From JARYMI01 sp037444845 (lineage in GTDB: Bacteria; Acidobacteriota; Aminicenantia; Aminicenantales; UBA8522), in contig JBBILQ010000016.1 in NCBI GenBank assembly GCA_037444845.1, forward strand, positions 1 through 42,391: a stretch of DNA of 42,391 nt, read 5' to 3'. Position 1 is the stretch's first letter; every line of letters begins with the position of its first letter. The position numbers and the translations under genes were made by a program. Of this stretch, positions 16,454 to 24,820 are shown one piece after another. Below the pieces are notes generated by a model. It saw only the letters and a program-made list of their open reading frames with translations. It did no database searches and had not been told where the DNA came from.

Positions 16454-17860
16454 ATGGCTGATCCTGCGAAAAGACCCGCTCAAGGCTTTGGCTTCGAAAC
16501 AGAAAGCGAGGTTCTCGACTATGTCATGAACCCGGCCAACAGAATCGAATTCGTGCGCCTGCATTTCCCCGACATCCTCGGCAGGCCGATGGATTTCGCC
16601 TTTCCCAGCGAGGAGCTGGAGAAGGCTTTCCGCGACGGCAAAGGATTTGACGGCTCTTCGGTCGAGGGATTTGTCCGGATTGAAGAAAGTGACCTCGTCA
16701 TCAAGCCCGAAGCCCGCACGTTCCGCGTTTTGCCCTGGGAATATGTCGGCTTTTCCGAGGACATTCGTTGGCGGGAAGCCATCATGTTCGGCGACATCCT
16801 GACTCCTGAAGGCGACAACTACGAAGGAGATTCGCGCTTTATCCTCAAAAAAACCCTCAAACAGGCCAAAGAAGAATTCGGGGCCGATGATTTCAAGGTC
16901 GGGCCGGAGTTCGAGTTTTTCCTCTTCCCGAGCGCCCAGGACACCAGCTTGACCGACGTCGGAGGATATTTTTTCAGCGGCAAGCACGGAGGTATCCGCA
17001 AGGAAGTCCAGCTCCTGCTCAAGAAGATGGGCATCGAATCCGAGTACGACCATCATGAAGTCGCTCACGGCCAGCACGAAATCGACCTCAAGTACCAGAG
17101 CGCGCTGGACATGGCCGATATTGGCATGCTCTTTCGGTACATGGTCAAAAAAGTATGCCGGATGCACAACCTCCACGCCACCTTCATGCCCAAGCCCCTC
17201 AACGGCCAGAACGGAAGCGGCATGCACGTCCATCAATCTCTCTGGAAAGACGGACAAAATATCTTCTTTGCCCCGAAGAACACGTATCACCTTTCCGATG
17301 TCGCCTATCGCTACATGGCCGGCCTGATTACTCATGCCCGAGAGATCTCGGCCGTGCTCAGCCAGTGGGTCAATTCCTACAAACGGCTGATCGAGGGATA
17401 CGAAGCTCCGGTCTACATCGCGTGGGGCCAACGGAACAGGTCAGCCTACATCCGAGTCCCCGAATACCAGCCCGGCAAGGAGGGGGCGACGCGGATCGAG
17501 CTGCGGTCGCCCGACCCGGCCTGCAATTTATATTTGGCCTTTGCCACGATGCTCATGGCCGGCCTCAAGGGAGTCAGGGAAGGATATTCTCTTCCTGAGT
17601 CCGTCGAGGAGAACATCTACCGGATGTCGAGCGCCAAGCAGAAAAGGTTCGATATCCGCGTCCTTCCCAGGAACCTGGAGGAAGCCATCAAGCTCATGGA
17701 AAAAAGCGACCTGATGCGGAACACTCTGGGCGATCACATTTTCGCCACGTTCATCGCCAACAAGCGGGCCGAGATCGAGGAATACAACGTCAACGTCTCG
17801 CGGGAGTTCGAAAAGCAGGTCAGCGACTTCGAGGTCAGAAAGTACCTGCCCTTCCTCTGA
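16454..17860 (+). CDS. glnA: Glutamine synthetase, type I
   Basis: Cytoplasmic dodecameric enzyme making glutamine from glutamate, ammonia and ATP; 468 residues. The N-terminal beta-grasp domain (about 20-110) includes KGFDGSSVEGF. The catalytic domain carries the metal and substrate residues in AHGQHEIDL and the ATP signature NGQNGSGMHVHQS, then NRSAYIRVPEY and IELRSPDPACN. The C-terminal region reads EENIYRMSSAKQKRFD rather than the NLYDLPPEE context of adenylylated enzymes, so it looks more like the GSI-alpha subtype. A strong AAAGGAGG Shine-Dalgarno sits 7 bp before the ATG. It is divergent from an Lrp-type regulator and followed by a glutamate-synthase-like redox cluster. Confidence 0.97.
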   Translation: MADPAKRPAQGFGFETESEVLDYVMNPANRIEFVRLHFPDILGRPMDFAFPSEELEKAFRDGKGFDGSSVEGFVRIEESDLVIKPEARTFRVLPWEYVGFSEDIRWREAIMFGDILTPEGDNYEGDSRFILKKTLKQAKEEFGADDFKVGPEFEFFLFPSAQDTSLTDVGGYFFSGKHGGIRKEVQLLLKKMGIESEYDHHEVAHGQHEIDLKYQSALDMADIGMLFRYMVKKVCRMHNLHATFMPKPLNGQNGSGMHVHQSLWKDGQNIFFAPKNTYHLSDVAYRYMAGLITHAREISAVLSQWVNSYKRLIEGYEAPVYIAWGQRNRSAYIRVPEYQPGKEGATRIELRSPDPACNLYLAFATMLMAGLKGVREGYSLPESVEENIYRMSSAKQKRFDIRVLPRNLEEAIKLMEKSDLMRNTLGDHIFATFIANKRAEIEEYNVNVSREFEKQVSDFEVRKYLPFL

Positions 17861-17876
17861 AAACGTCGCCGCTGGC

Positions 17877-17906
17877 TTGACAAACAAGAATCCCATCTGA
17901 TATAAA
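17877..17906 (+). promoter_or_regulatory. Promoter of the NuoE/NuoF-GltD/NuoG/FMN cluster
   Basis: TTGACA (17877-17882), 18-bp spacer, TATAAA (17901-17906), starting 17 bp after the glnA stop. The expected start near 17913 gives a leader of about 185 nt before the GTG at 18100. The leader is AT/pyrimidine-rich and holds a ten-codon upstream ORF (18053-18082) but no clear terminator or known riboswitch. Confidence 0.5.
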
Positions 17907-18089
17907 AAACTTCCTTTTATTATTAATTGTTTTGCTTTTTGTTTCATATTTATAAGAAGGAGTCATAGATTTCATCCGTTCTGCGAAGCATCCTCTTTTC
18001 TCTTTTCCCGCGCCACTTATTCCTTCTCCCCCCGTCTTTTCAGGACAAAAGCATGACTCTACCCGAAACCCGAAAAATATGATCAACCC

Positions 18090-18095
18090 GGAGGG
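18090..18095 (+). promoter_or_regulatory. Shine-Dalgarno that decides the NuoE-like start
   Basis: GGAGGG at 18090-18095 lies 4 bp before the in-frame GTG at 18100. The earlier ATG at 18079 has no Shine-Dalgarno and overlaps the stop of a short upstream ORF, so GTG 18100 is preferred. Confidence 0.55.
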
Positions 18096-18099
18096 CAAC

Positions 18100-18603
18100 G
18101 TGGAGGCCACAGATACAAAAGTCACGACCATTCTCAACAAATATCGTTTAGAGAAAAAGTCTCTCATCCCCATCCTCCAGGATATTCAAGCTGAGTACAA
18201 TTATCTTCCTCAAGAGGCCCTCAGGCGTGTCTCTCAGACACTCGGAATCCCTCTTATCGACATTGTCGCCGTGGCCACCTTCTACCGGGCCTTCAGCCTC
18301 AAGCCGCGGGGCAAGCATGTGGCGACAGTCTGCCTGGGAACGGCCTGTCATGTCCGTGGCGGGCCAAAAACTCTGAACGAATTCCAGAAAAGATTAGACA
18401 TCAAGCCAGGAGAAACCACATCAGACGGCCAGTTCACGCTGGAAACAGTGGCGTGTTTGGGCTGTTGCGCGATCGGGCCTGTCGTAGTTGTCGACGGCGA
18501 TTACCACGCGCAGACGACCGTTGGGAAAGTGGGCTCTATCCTCAAGAAGTGTTCAACGAAAGAGAAGACACATGGGCGGAAGAAAAAAGACCGCATCAAT
18601 TAA
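18100..18603 (+). CDS. NuoE/HydC-like [2Fe-2S] subunit
   Basis: Thioredoxin-fold [2Fe-2S] subunit of a NADH-oxidising module (complex I 24-kDa, or the gamma subunit of HydABC hydrogenases); 167 residues from GTG 18100. A helical N-terminal part (about 1-75, IPILQDIQAEYNYLPQEALR) precedes the ferredoxin domain with cluster ligands in CLGTACHV and CLGCCAIGP. A basic tail (KEKTHGRKKKDR) follows. The alternative ATG at 18079 adds seven residues. The gene overlaps the NuoF-GltD gene by 32 bp, implying coupled translation. With no other complex I genes around, it belongs to a soluble complex, not to a proton pump. Confidence 0.92.
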   Translation: MEATDTKVTTILNKYRLEKKSLIPILQDIQAEYNYLPQEALRRVSQTLGIPLIDIVAVATFYRAFSLKPRGKHVATVCLGTACHVRGGPKTLNEFQKRLDIKPGETTSDGQFTLETVACLGCCAIGPVVVVDGDYHAQTTVGKVGSILKKCSTKEKTHGRKKKDRIN

Positions 18604-21600
18604 AGAACTCGAAACACTCATCGCTGGGCTGAAGGCTGAGCGAAATTCAGAGAAAAGGCCTGTGCTGACTGTCTCCGCTGGAACCTGCGGCCGGGCTCGA
18701 GGATCGCTGAAGGTCATCGATGCTCTCAAGAGAAGCCTCCAGAAAGAAAGGCTGGAAGAAAAAGTCAGAGTCAGGACTACCGGATGTCACGGCTTTTGCG
18801 AAGCAGAGCCGAATATCATCATTTTCCCTGGGGCCATCTTCTATCAGAAAGTGGATGCAAACGATGCGGCGGATATCATTGCGCAGACGGTCTTAAACGA
18901 TCAAGTTCTGGACAGACTCCTTTATAAAGATCCGGTGACCGGGGAAGTGAGCTGCGTGGAAAACGAGATCCCCTTTTATAAAAAGCAGCGCAGAATTGTC
19001 CTCGGGGATAATGCGTTGATTGACCCGACAGATATCAATGATTATCTCTCTATCGGCGGCTACAGCTGCCTCGCCAAAGCGATCATCTCGATGGGGCCGG
19101 AAGAGGTAATCGCTGAAATCAAGGCCTCCAACCTGAGAGGCAGAGGCGGAGCCGGATTCCCGGCAGGCTCAAAATGGGAGCTGGCCCGAAAGGCCAAGGG
19201 CGATCTTAAATACATCATCTGCAACGCTGATGAAGGCGACCCCGGGGCCTACATGGACCGGAGCCTTCTCGAAGGAAATCCCCATCGGGTCATCGAGGGA
19301 ATGATCATCGGCGCCTACTCGATCGGTGCCCAGAGAGGTTATGTTTACGTCCGCGATGAATATCCCCTTGCTGTCGAACACATCGGCCTGGCCATCGAGC
19401 AGGCCCAAGAGCTCGGGCTTCTGGGAAAAGACATTCTGGGGACAGGGTTCGACTTTGACCTTAGCATCGCCAAGGGCGCGGGCGCCTTCGTCTGCGGCGA
19501 AGAGACAGCCCTCATCAGTTCGATTGAGGGCAAAGTGGGAGAGCCCCGGCAGCGGCCGCCGTTCCCCGTCGTGCGCGGACTATGGGGGAAGCCCACGACC
19601 ATCAACAACGTGGAAACCTGGGGAAATGTGCCGATCATCATCGATAAAGGAGCCGATTGGTACACCCGGATCGGGACCGACGGCAGCAAGGGAACAAAGA
19701 TTTTCTCCCTTGTCGGCAAAATCAACAACACCGGCCTTGTCGAAGTCCCGATGGGCATCACCCTCCGGGAGATCATCTTCGACATCGGCGGCGGCATCCC
19801 GGATGGAAAACAGCTCAAAGCGGTCCAGACAGGGGGCCCATCAGGGGGTTGCATCCCCAAAGAAATGCTCGACCTCCCCATCGACTATGAAAGCCTGACA
19901 AAGGCAGGGTCGATCATGGGCTCGGGCGGCATGATCGTCATGGACGAGAAGACCTGCATGGTTGATGTCGCCAAATATTTTCTGAATTTTTTGCGCGACG
20001 AATCCTGCGGCAAGTGCATCTCCTGCCGCGAGGGGACGCAGCGGATGTGGGAGATCGTCAAGGATATCACTGAGGGGAAAAGCCGAGAACAGGACCTGGC
20101 TCTTCTCGAAGAGCTGGCTGTGGCTGTAAAAGACGCCTCACTTTGCGGCCTCGGCCAGACCGCCGCCAACCCGGTTCTATCCACGCTCAAGTACTTCCGG
20201 CACGAATACAAAGCCCACATTGTCCAGAAGAAGTGTGATGCTATGGTCTGCCAAGAGATCGTTTCTTCCCCCTGCCAGTATAGCTGCCCCATCAGCCAGG
20301 AGGCTTCAGTCTACATCGCCCTGACAGCTCAGGGGAAGTTCGAGGAGGCCTACGAGGTCATCGCCAAGGATAACCCGCTTGCTTCGATCTGCGGCCGGGT
20401 CTGCCATCATCCTTGCGAAAAAGTCTGCCGTGCCGGCGAGCTCGGCGACCCCATCGCTATCAGAGCCCTGAAAAGGTTCGTCGCCGATTGGGCTGTCCAG
20501 AAAGGGCTCAGGCCTCGTTTTGATAGACAGCCTCAAACCCGGGAAAAGGTGGCCATTGTCGGAGGCGGTCCAGCCGGTTTGACCGCCGCCGTTCAACTCG
20601 CCCGTCAGGGCTTCCGGCCGACGATCTTCGAATCTCTGCCCGTGGCTGGCGGCTGGCTGGCTAAAGGAATTCCCGATCATAGGCTGCCCAAGAGTCTCCT
20701 TGATCACGACATCGAGAACATCAAGAATGCTGGCGTGACGATTAAGACAAACGTTGCCCTGGGCAAGGATTTTTCTGTCGATGACCTTTTTGCTCAAGGC
20801 TTTGGAGCTGTCTTCATCTCCACGGGCGCCCACAAATCGCTGAAAATGGAAATCCGAGGAGAAAACGCTGAGGGAGTCATCCAAGCCGCGGAGCTTCTCG
20901 AGGCCGTCAACTTGGGCAAAGGGATGACTCTGGGCCGACGGGTTGCCATCGTCGGCGGCGGGAACGCGGCCATTGACGCAGCCCGTGTTGCCGTCCGGGA
21001 CAAGAACTGCAAAAAAGTCTTTATTCTTTACCGGAGAACTCGTGCCGAAATGCCCGCTCTCGAAGAGGAAGTCGAGAGCGCGCTCGAGGAAGGCGTAGAC
21101 ATTCAGTTTCTCATCGCGCCCGTGAACGTGCTCACTGAAAACGGAAGGGTGAGAGGTGTCGAATGCATCCGCATGAAGCTTGGAGACAAGGACGCGTCGG
21201 GAAGGCGGCGGCCTGTTCCGATTGAAGGTTCTGAGTTCACGATCGAACTCGACACGCTCGTCCCGGCTATCGGCGAAAGGCCGGACACGACGATCTTTTC
21301 CGAGGAAGACGGCCTGAGCATCTCCAAATGGGGGACTCTTGAGGTTGACCTTAAGACATTCATGACCGCCCGGGCCGGCGTTTTTGCCGGAGGGGACGTT
21401 GTTTCAGGGCCGGCCACTGTCGTCCAGGCCATGGCTGCGGGCAAGATCGCGGCCGAATCCATCGCCAGGTACCTCGAGGGGAAAAGCGTTGAGAGGGAAT
21501 ACAGGCTCACCCGGCCGTCCGTCTACATCGAACCAGCTGAACTGAGCGAGGAGGAGCTGGCCCGAATGAAACGACCCAAGATGCCGAGGCTCCCGCGGTC

Positions 21601-21733
21601 AGCCAGGAAGAAGAACTTCAAGGAAGTTGAACTGGGATTCTCCGAGATCACCGCTATCCAGGAGGCCCGGCGCTGTCTCAGGTGTGAGCTGGAGACCGAA
21701 GAGGGCAAGAACGCGCTCGGGAGGAAAACATGA
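18572..21733 (+). CDS. NuoF-GltD fusion flavoprotein
   Basis: A 1053-residue fusion of two NAD(P)H modules. Residues 30-105 form a thioredoxin-like ferredoxin domain (C39, C72, C76). Residues 140-545 are NuoF: FMN loop GRGGAGFPAGSKW (190-202), NADH/FMN strand CNADEGDPGAY (217-227), SLBB, and [4Fe-4S] ligands C479, C482, C485 and C525. Residues 550-640 carry eight Cys (555, 560, 568, 572, 607, 611, 615, 619) as in the two-cluster N-terminus of GltD. Residues 658-975 are a GltD-type oxidoreductase with FAD motif VGGGPAGL (664-671) and NAD(P)H motif VGGGNAA (794-800). The ATG at 18572 is preferred over an upstream start at 18488. It overlaps the next gene by 4 bp. A bifurcating role is inference. 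Confidence 0.93.
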   Translation: MGGRKKTASIKELETLIAGLKAERNSEKRPVLTVSAGTCGRARGSLKVIDALKRSLQKERLEEKVRVRTTGCHGFCEAEPNIIIFPGAIFYQKVDANDAADIIAQTVLNDQVLDRLLYKDPVTGEVSCVENEIPFYKKQRRIVLGDNALIDPTDINDYLSIGGYSCLAKAIISMGPEEVIAEIKASNLRGRGGAGFPAGSKWELARKAKGDLKYIICNADEGDPGAYMDRSLLEGNPHRVIEGMIIGAYSIGAQRGYVYVRDEYPLAVEHIGLAIEQAQELGLLGKDILGTGFDFDLSIAKGAGAFVCGEETALISSIEGKVGEPRQRPPFPVVRGLWGKPTTINNVETWGNVPIIIDKGADWYTRIGTDGSKGTKIFSLVGKINNTGLVEVPMGITLREIIFDIGGGIPDGKQLKAVQTGGPSGGCIPKEMLDLPIDYESLTKAGSIMGSGGMIVMDEKTCMVDVAKYFLNFLRDESCGKCISCREGTQRMWEIVKDITEGKSREQDLALLEELAVAVKDASLCGLGQTAANPVLSTLKYFRHEYKAHIVQKKCDAMVCQEIVSSPCQYSCPISQEASVYIALTAQGKFEEAYEVIAKDNPLASICGRVCHHPCEKVCRAGELGDPIAIRALKRFVADWAVQKGLRPRFDRQPQTREKVAIVGGGPAGLTAAVQLARQGFRPTIFESLPVAGGWLAKGIPDHRLPKSLLDHDIENIKNAGVTIKTNVALGKDFSVDDLFAQGFGAVFISTGAHKSLKMEIRGENAEGVIQAAELLEAVNLGKGMTLGRRVAIVGGGNAAIDAARVAVRDKNCKKVFILYRRTRAEMPALEEEVESALEEGVDIQFLIAPVNVLTENGRVRGVECIRMKLGDKDASGRRRPVPIEGSEFTIELDTLVPAIGERPDTTIFSEEDGLSISKWGTLEVDLKTFMTARAGVFAGGDVVSGPATVVQAMAAGKIAAESIARYLEGKSVEREYRLTRPSVYIEPAELSEEELARMKRPKMPRLPRSARKKNFKEVELGFSEITAIQEARRCLRCELETEEGKNALGRKT

Positions 21734-22428
21734 TCACACTCGTGCTAAACGGGCTCGAAGTCAAGGCCGAAGAAGGCTGGACGCTGTTAGAGACGGCCAG
21801 GTTCTACGGCCTCGAAATCCCGACGCTCTGCTACAACGACGGGTTGAGTCCCTTCGGAGGCTGCCGGCTCTGCCTCGTCGAAGTCGGAGAAGAACCGAGG
21901 ACGAAGCTCGTCTCCTCCTGCACCTACCCGGCTGAAGAAGGTTTGATCGTCAGGACAGACACGAAACGGGTTATTGAAGCCCGCCGGATGATGATCGAGC
22001 TGATGCTTTCGATCGCTCCATACTCCAAAACGATCCAGGACTTGGCCTCCAAGTTCGGCGTGACCCGGATGCGGTTCAAAGTCCGAAACGAGGAGTGCGT
22101 CCTCTGCGGCCTCTGCGTCCGCATGTGCGCCGAGCAGATGGACGGCCGGGCCATCGGGTTCCAGAACAGGGGCTACAACAAGAAAATAGCCACTCCTTTT
22201 GACCTTCGTTCAGAAGAATGCCGGCTCTGCGGCGGCTGCATGCACATCTGCCCGGCCTGCCAGCTCCGCTGCCAAGGGCCGCAGGCAGATACGGATGTCT
22301 GCAACGCCTGCCTGACGATGGACCCGACCTGCCTCGACGTCCACGACGAGCTCCAGTGCTGGATGTACGATGCCGGCCGGTGCGGGACGTGCGTCCGCGA
22401 AGCGCCGGCGGGCGAAGAGAAAAAATAG
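21730..22428 (+). CDS. Short NuoG/HydA-N-like iron-sulfur protein
   Basis: A 232-residue electron-transfer subunit equal to the N-terminal part of NuoG or HydA without any catalytic domain. A [2Fe-2S] plant-ferredoxin domain has C34, C45, C48 and C64. A two-cluster ferredoxin region follows with CVLCGLCVRMC and CRLCGGCMHIC. The His-ligated NuoG cluster (HPLDCPTC type) is missing. The last 60 residues hold eight more Cys (CQLRC, CNAC, C, C, CGTC patterns), enough for one further cluster or a zinc site. It probably relays electrons between the NuoF-GltD fusion and the FMN protein encoded 61 bp downstream. Confidence 0.88.
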   Translation: MITLVLNGLEVKAEEGWTLLETARFYGLEIPTLCYNDGLSPFGGCRLCLVEVGEEPRTKLVSSCTYPAEEGLIVRTDTKRVIEARRMMIELMLSIAPYSKTIQDLASKFGVTRMRFKVRNEECVLCGLCVRMCAEQMDGRAIGFQNRGYNKKIATPFDLRSEECRLCGGCMHICPACQLRCQGPQADTDVCNACLTMDPTCLDVHDELQCWMYDAGRCGTCVREAPAGEEKK

Positions 22429-22489
22429 GTTATCTGAAACAATGACAAGAATTGCTTTTTAGGATATCGAGAAAACTTAGGAGGTAATC

Positions 22490-24070
22490 ATGGCGTACAC
22501 AAAACTCAACCGGAGTGCGGCGACGTTAACCAAAAACAGGACAGAAGGCTCGATCAGCCCGTTCAGCGGGATGTGCGTCACCTGCGTTGACGGCTGCATC
22601 GGCATGTGCGAAATCGGGAAATCCGCCTACCGGGGGGCCGAGGTCCTCTATCCCCAGCCGTTCGGCATCATCACGGCCGCCTCGGAGAAAGACTATCCCG
22701 TCGACCTCTCCCACTTCAGCATCATGGGAACGGCCGTCGGTGCTTACGGCGTCGAGGCGGACAGCGACAAGGCGACGTTTGAAAAAGTCACTGTCGAGAC
22801 CCGCGTTGGCCGGGACAAGGGAATCAAGCTGCGGCTTCCTTTCATCATCTCCGGGATGGGCTCAACCAACGTAGCCAAGCAGAACTGGGAAGGTCTGGCC
22901 GTGGGAACGGCCCTGGCTGGAACCATCCTGACAGTCGGCGAGAACGTCTGCGCCATGGACGAGGGCTCTGAGATCAAAAACAGCCGGATCATCCGCTCGC
23001 CCGACATGGAGACGAGAGTCGGGCTCTTTCAACAGTGGCAGGACGACGGCTACGGAGCTGTCGTCGTCCAGGCCAACGTCGAGGACACCCGGCTGGGAGT
23101 CCAGGAATATGTGATCGAAAGGCTGGGCGTCGAGGCCGTTGAGCTCAAATGGGGCCAGGGCGCCAAGGACATCGGCGGTGAAGTCAAGATCAAGAGCCTG
23201 GCCAAAGCTCAAGAGCTGAAGAGAAGGGGCTATATCGTCCTGCCCGACCCAGACGATCCGGGTGTCATCCAGGCCTTCGAGAAGGGAAGCTTCAAAGAAT
23301 TCGAGAGGCATTCCCGGCTGGGCATGGTGGAGGAAGAGAGCTTCTTGAAGAGAGCAGAAGAGCTTCGCCGGGCCGGGGCCAAATATGTCTTCCTGAAAAC
23401 GGGCGCTTACAGGCCGGCCGACCTGGCCCGGGCGGTCAAATACGCCTCCAAAGCCAAGATTGACCTCCTCACGGTTGACGCCGCCGGCGGCGGCACGGGC
23501 ATGAGCCCCTGGCGGATGATGAACGAATGGGGCATCCCCGGCGTCGAGATCTGGTCGCTCACCTACCAGTACGCCCACAGGCTGGCCAAAGCCGGGGAAT
23601 ACGTCCCCGACATCGTGTTCGGCGGCGGGATCACCTTTGAGGATCAGATCTTCAAGGCTCTGGCTCTCGGCGCTCCCTATGTCAAGGCCGTGGGGATGGC
23701 CAGGGGTCCGATGGCCGCGGCTATGGTCGGAAAGACAATCGGCAGGCGAATCGCCGATGGCCAGATTCCTGTCTACGTCGAGCGCTTCGGCACAACGGCC
23801 GAAGAGATTTTCGTCACAGCGCCTGAGCTCAAAAGGAAGCACGGGCAGCGTTTCAACGACATCCCCACTGGCGCAATGGGGCTCTATTCCTATTTCAAGC
23901 GCTTGAGCCAGGGCCTGCGCCAGCTCATGGCCGGAAACCGGAAGTTCGGACTTGGCTTCATCACGCGCGACGACGTCGCCGCCCTGACAACTGATGCGGC
24001 CAGGGTGAGCGGCATCCCTTTCATCCTGGACGTGGACAAAGAGGAGGTTGAAAAGATCCTCAAGGCCTGA
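22490..24070 (+). CDS. Glutamate-synthase-type FMN domain protein with N-terminal Cys cluster
   Basis: A 526-residue protein of the Glu_synthase/FMN-binding family (TIM barrel). The N-terminus has CVTCVDGCIGMC (C29, C32, C36, C40), a likely iron-sulfur site. The barrel carries family motifs LKWGQGAKDIGGE (compare the GltB substrate loop), DAAGGGTGMSPW and FGGGITFEDQIFKALALGA. It lacks the class-II glutaminase domain (no N-terminal catalytic Cys) and the C-terminal GXGXG beta-helix of GltB. It may accept ammonia or partner with domains encoded elsewhere, or catalyse another FMN reaction; the substrate is not proven. A near-perfect TAGGAGGT (22478-22485) predicts strong translation. Confidence 0.9.
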   Translation: MAYTKLNRSAATLTKNRTEGSISPFSGMCVTCVDGCIGMCEIGKSAYRGAEVLYPQPFGIITAASEKDYPVDLSHFSIMGTAVGAYGVEADSDKATFEKVTVETRVGRDKGIKLRLPFIISGMGSTNVAKQNWEGLAVGTALAGTILTVGENVCAMDEGSEIKNSRIIRSPDMETRVGLFQQWQDDGYGAVVVQANVEDTRLGVQEYVIERLGVEAVELKWGQGAKDIGGEVKIKSLAKAQELKRRGYIVLPDPDDPGVIQAFEKGSFKEFERHSRLGMVEEESFLKRAEELRRAGAKYVFLKTGAYRPADLARAVKYASKAKIDLLTVDAAGGGTGMSPWRMMNEWGIPGVEIWSLTYQYAHRLAKAGEYVPDIVFGGGITFEDQIFKALALGAPYVKAVGMARGPMAAAMVGKTIGRRIADGQIPVYVERFGTTAEEIFVTAPELKRKHGQRFNDIPTGAMGLYSYFKRLSQGLRQLMAGNRKFGLGFITRDDVAALTTDAARVSGIPFILDVDKEEVEKILKA

Positions 24071-24094
24071 CGCCAAAGAACGAGTCTCTGCGGC

Positions 24095-24123
24095 TTTACC
24101 TCATCCAGCCGTTATGCTATAAA
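24095..24123 (+). promoter_or_regulatory. Promoter of the M50-scpAB-ggt operon
   Basis: TTTACC (24095-24100), 17-bp spacer, TATAAA (24118-24123). The expected start near 24130 leaves only about 8 nt before the ATG at 24138, and no Shine-Dalgarno is present. Confidence 0.45.
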
Positions 24124-24137
24124 TACGTCTATTAACA

Positions 24138-24818
24138 ATGGACTTCGTCACGCTCGTTATCAGCCTTTTCGTCCTCCTCTTCGCCATCACCATCCACGAA
24201 GCCGCCCACGGCTGGATGGCGCATAAGTTCGGCGACGACACGGCCTTGAGGCTGGGCCGCGTTTCGTTAAATCCTATTGTTCATATCGATCCGATCGGAA
24301 CAGTACTTTTTCCTCTGATCTTGGTCATCGTCGGCGTTCCCCCTTTCGGCTGGGCCAAGCCGGTGCCGGTCAACCCCTTCAACCTGAGGAATCCCCGGCG
24401 TGACAACCTCTGGATCTCGGCCGCCGGACCGGCCTCCAACCTGACAGTCGCAGCGTTTGCGCTGCTTGTGATCGTGCTCCTCAAGACCGCCAGCCCCGGT
24501 GTGGCCGATTTCCTGAGGTCTTTCGTCGTGGGCCGGGGCGGCTTGCCTAGGGGCTTTTATCCGCTCGAAGGGCTCACGCTTATCCTTTTTTACGGCGTCT
24601 TAATCAATATCTACCTGGCTGTATTCAACCTGATTCCTGTCCCGCCGCTCGACGGAAGCGGCGTGCTCATGGGTTTCCTGTCGGATGACGCGGCCCAAAA
24701 ATACGACCGCCTTCGGCCCTACGGCTTTCTCATCGTTATGGCTCTGATCTACCTGGGGCTGCTCCAGCTCATCATCCGGCCCGTCAAGATCCTTATCCTG
24801 ACCATTATCTTTCTTTAA
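24138..24818 (+). CDS. Site-2 protease family (M50) membrane metallopeptidase
   Basis: Intramembrane zinc protease of 226 residues with five to six membrane segments. The catalytic HEAAH motif is at residues 20-24 in the first helix, and the distal ligand motif is NLIPVPPLDGSG about 150 residues later; both define the compact YwhC-type M50 group. WISAAGPASN between them is also characteristic. Its substrate is not predictable. It is commonly found next to scpA/scpB and tryptophanyl-tRNA synthetase in bacteria, and here lies 2 bp upstream of scpA. The mRNA leader is predicted to be about 8 nt. Confidence 0.93.
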   Translation: MDFVTLVISLFVLLFAITIHEAAHGWMAHKFGDDTALRLGRVSLNPIVHIDPIGTVLFPLILVIVGVPPFGWAKPVPVNPFNLRNPRRDNLWISAAGPASNLTVAAFALLVIVLLKTASPGVADFLRSFVVGRGGLPRGFYPLEGLTLILFYGVLINIYLAVFNLIPVPPLDGSGVLMGFLSDDAAQKYDRLRPYGFLIVMALIYLGLLQLIIRPVKILILTIIFL

Positions 24819-24820
24819 CC

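Noticed and set aside
16424..17431. Long minus-strand ORF of 335 codons opposite glnA
   Set aside because: It is the mirror frame of a highly conserved, motif-complete glutamine synthetase and has no recognisable domain; a codon-bias shadow.
18488..18571. Upstream extension of the NuoF-GltD frame
   Set aside because: Residues before the ATG at 18572 are Arg/Ser-rich noise over conserved NuoE codons; the family start fits 18572.
18100..24070. Respiratory complex I or an [FeFe]-hydrogenase operon
   Set aside because: No membrane Nuo subunits and no H-cluster domain are encoded; only the NADH-input type subunits are here, joined to GltD and an FMN barrel.
22862..24076. 404-codon minus-strand ORF opposite the FMN protein
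   Set aside because: Lies wholly over a conserved gene, low-complexity composition typical of an antisense shadow, no ribosome-binding site or motif.
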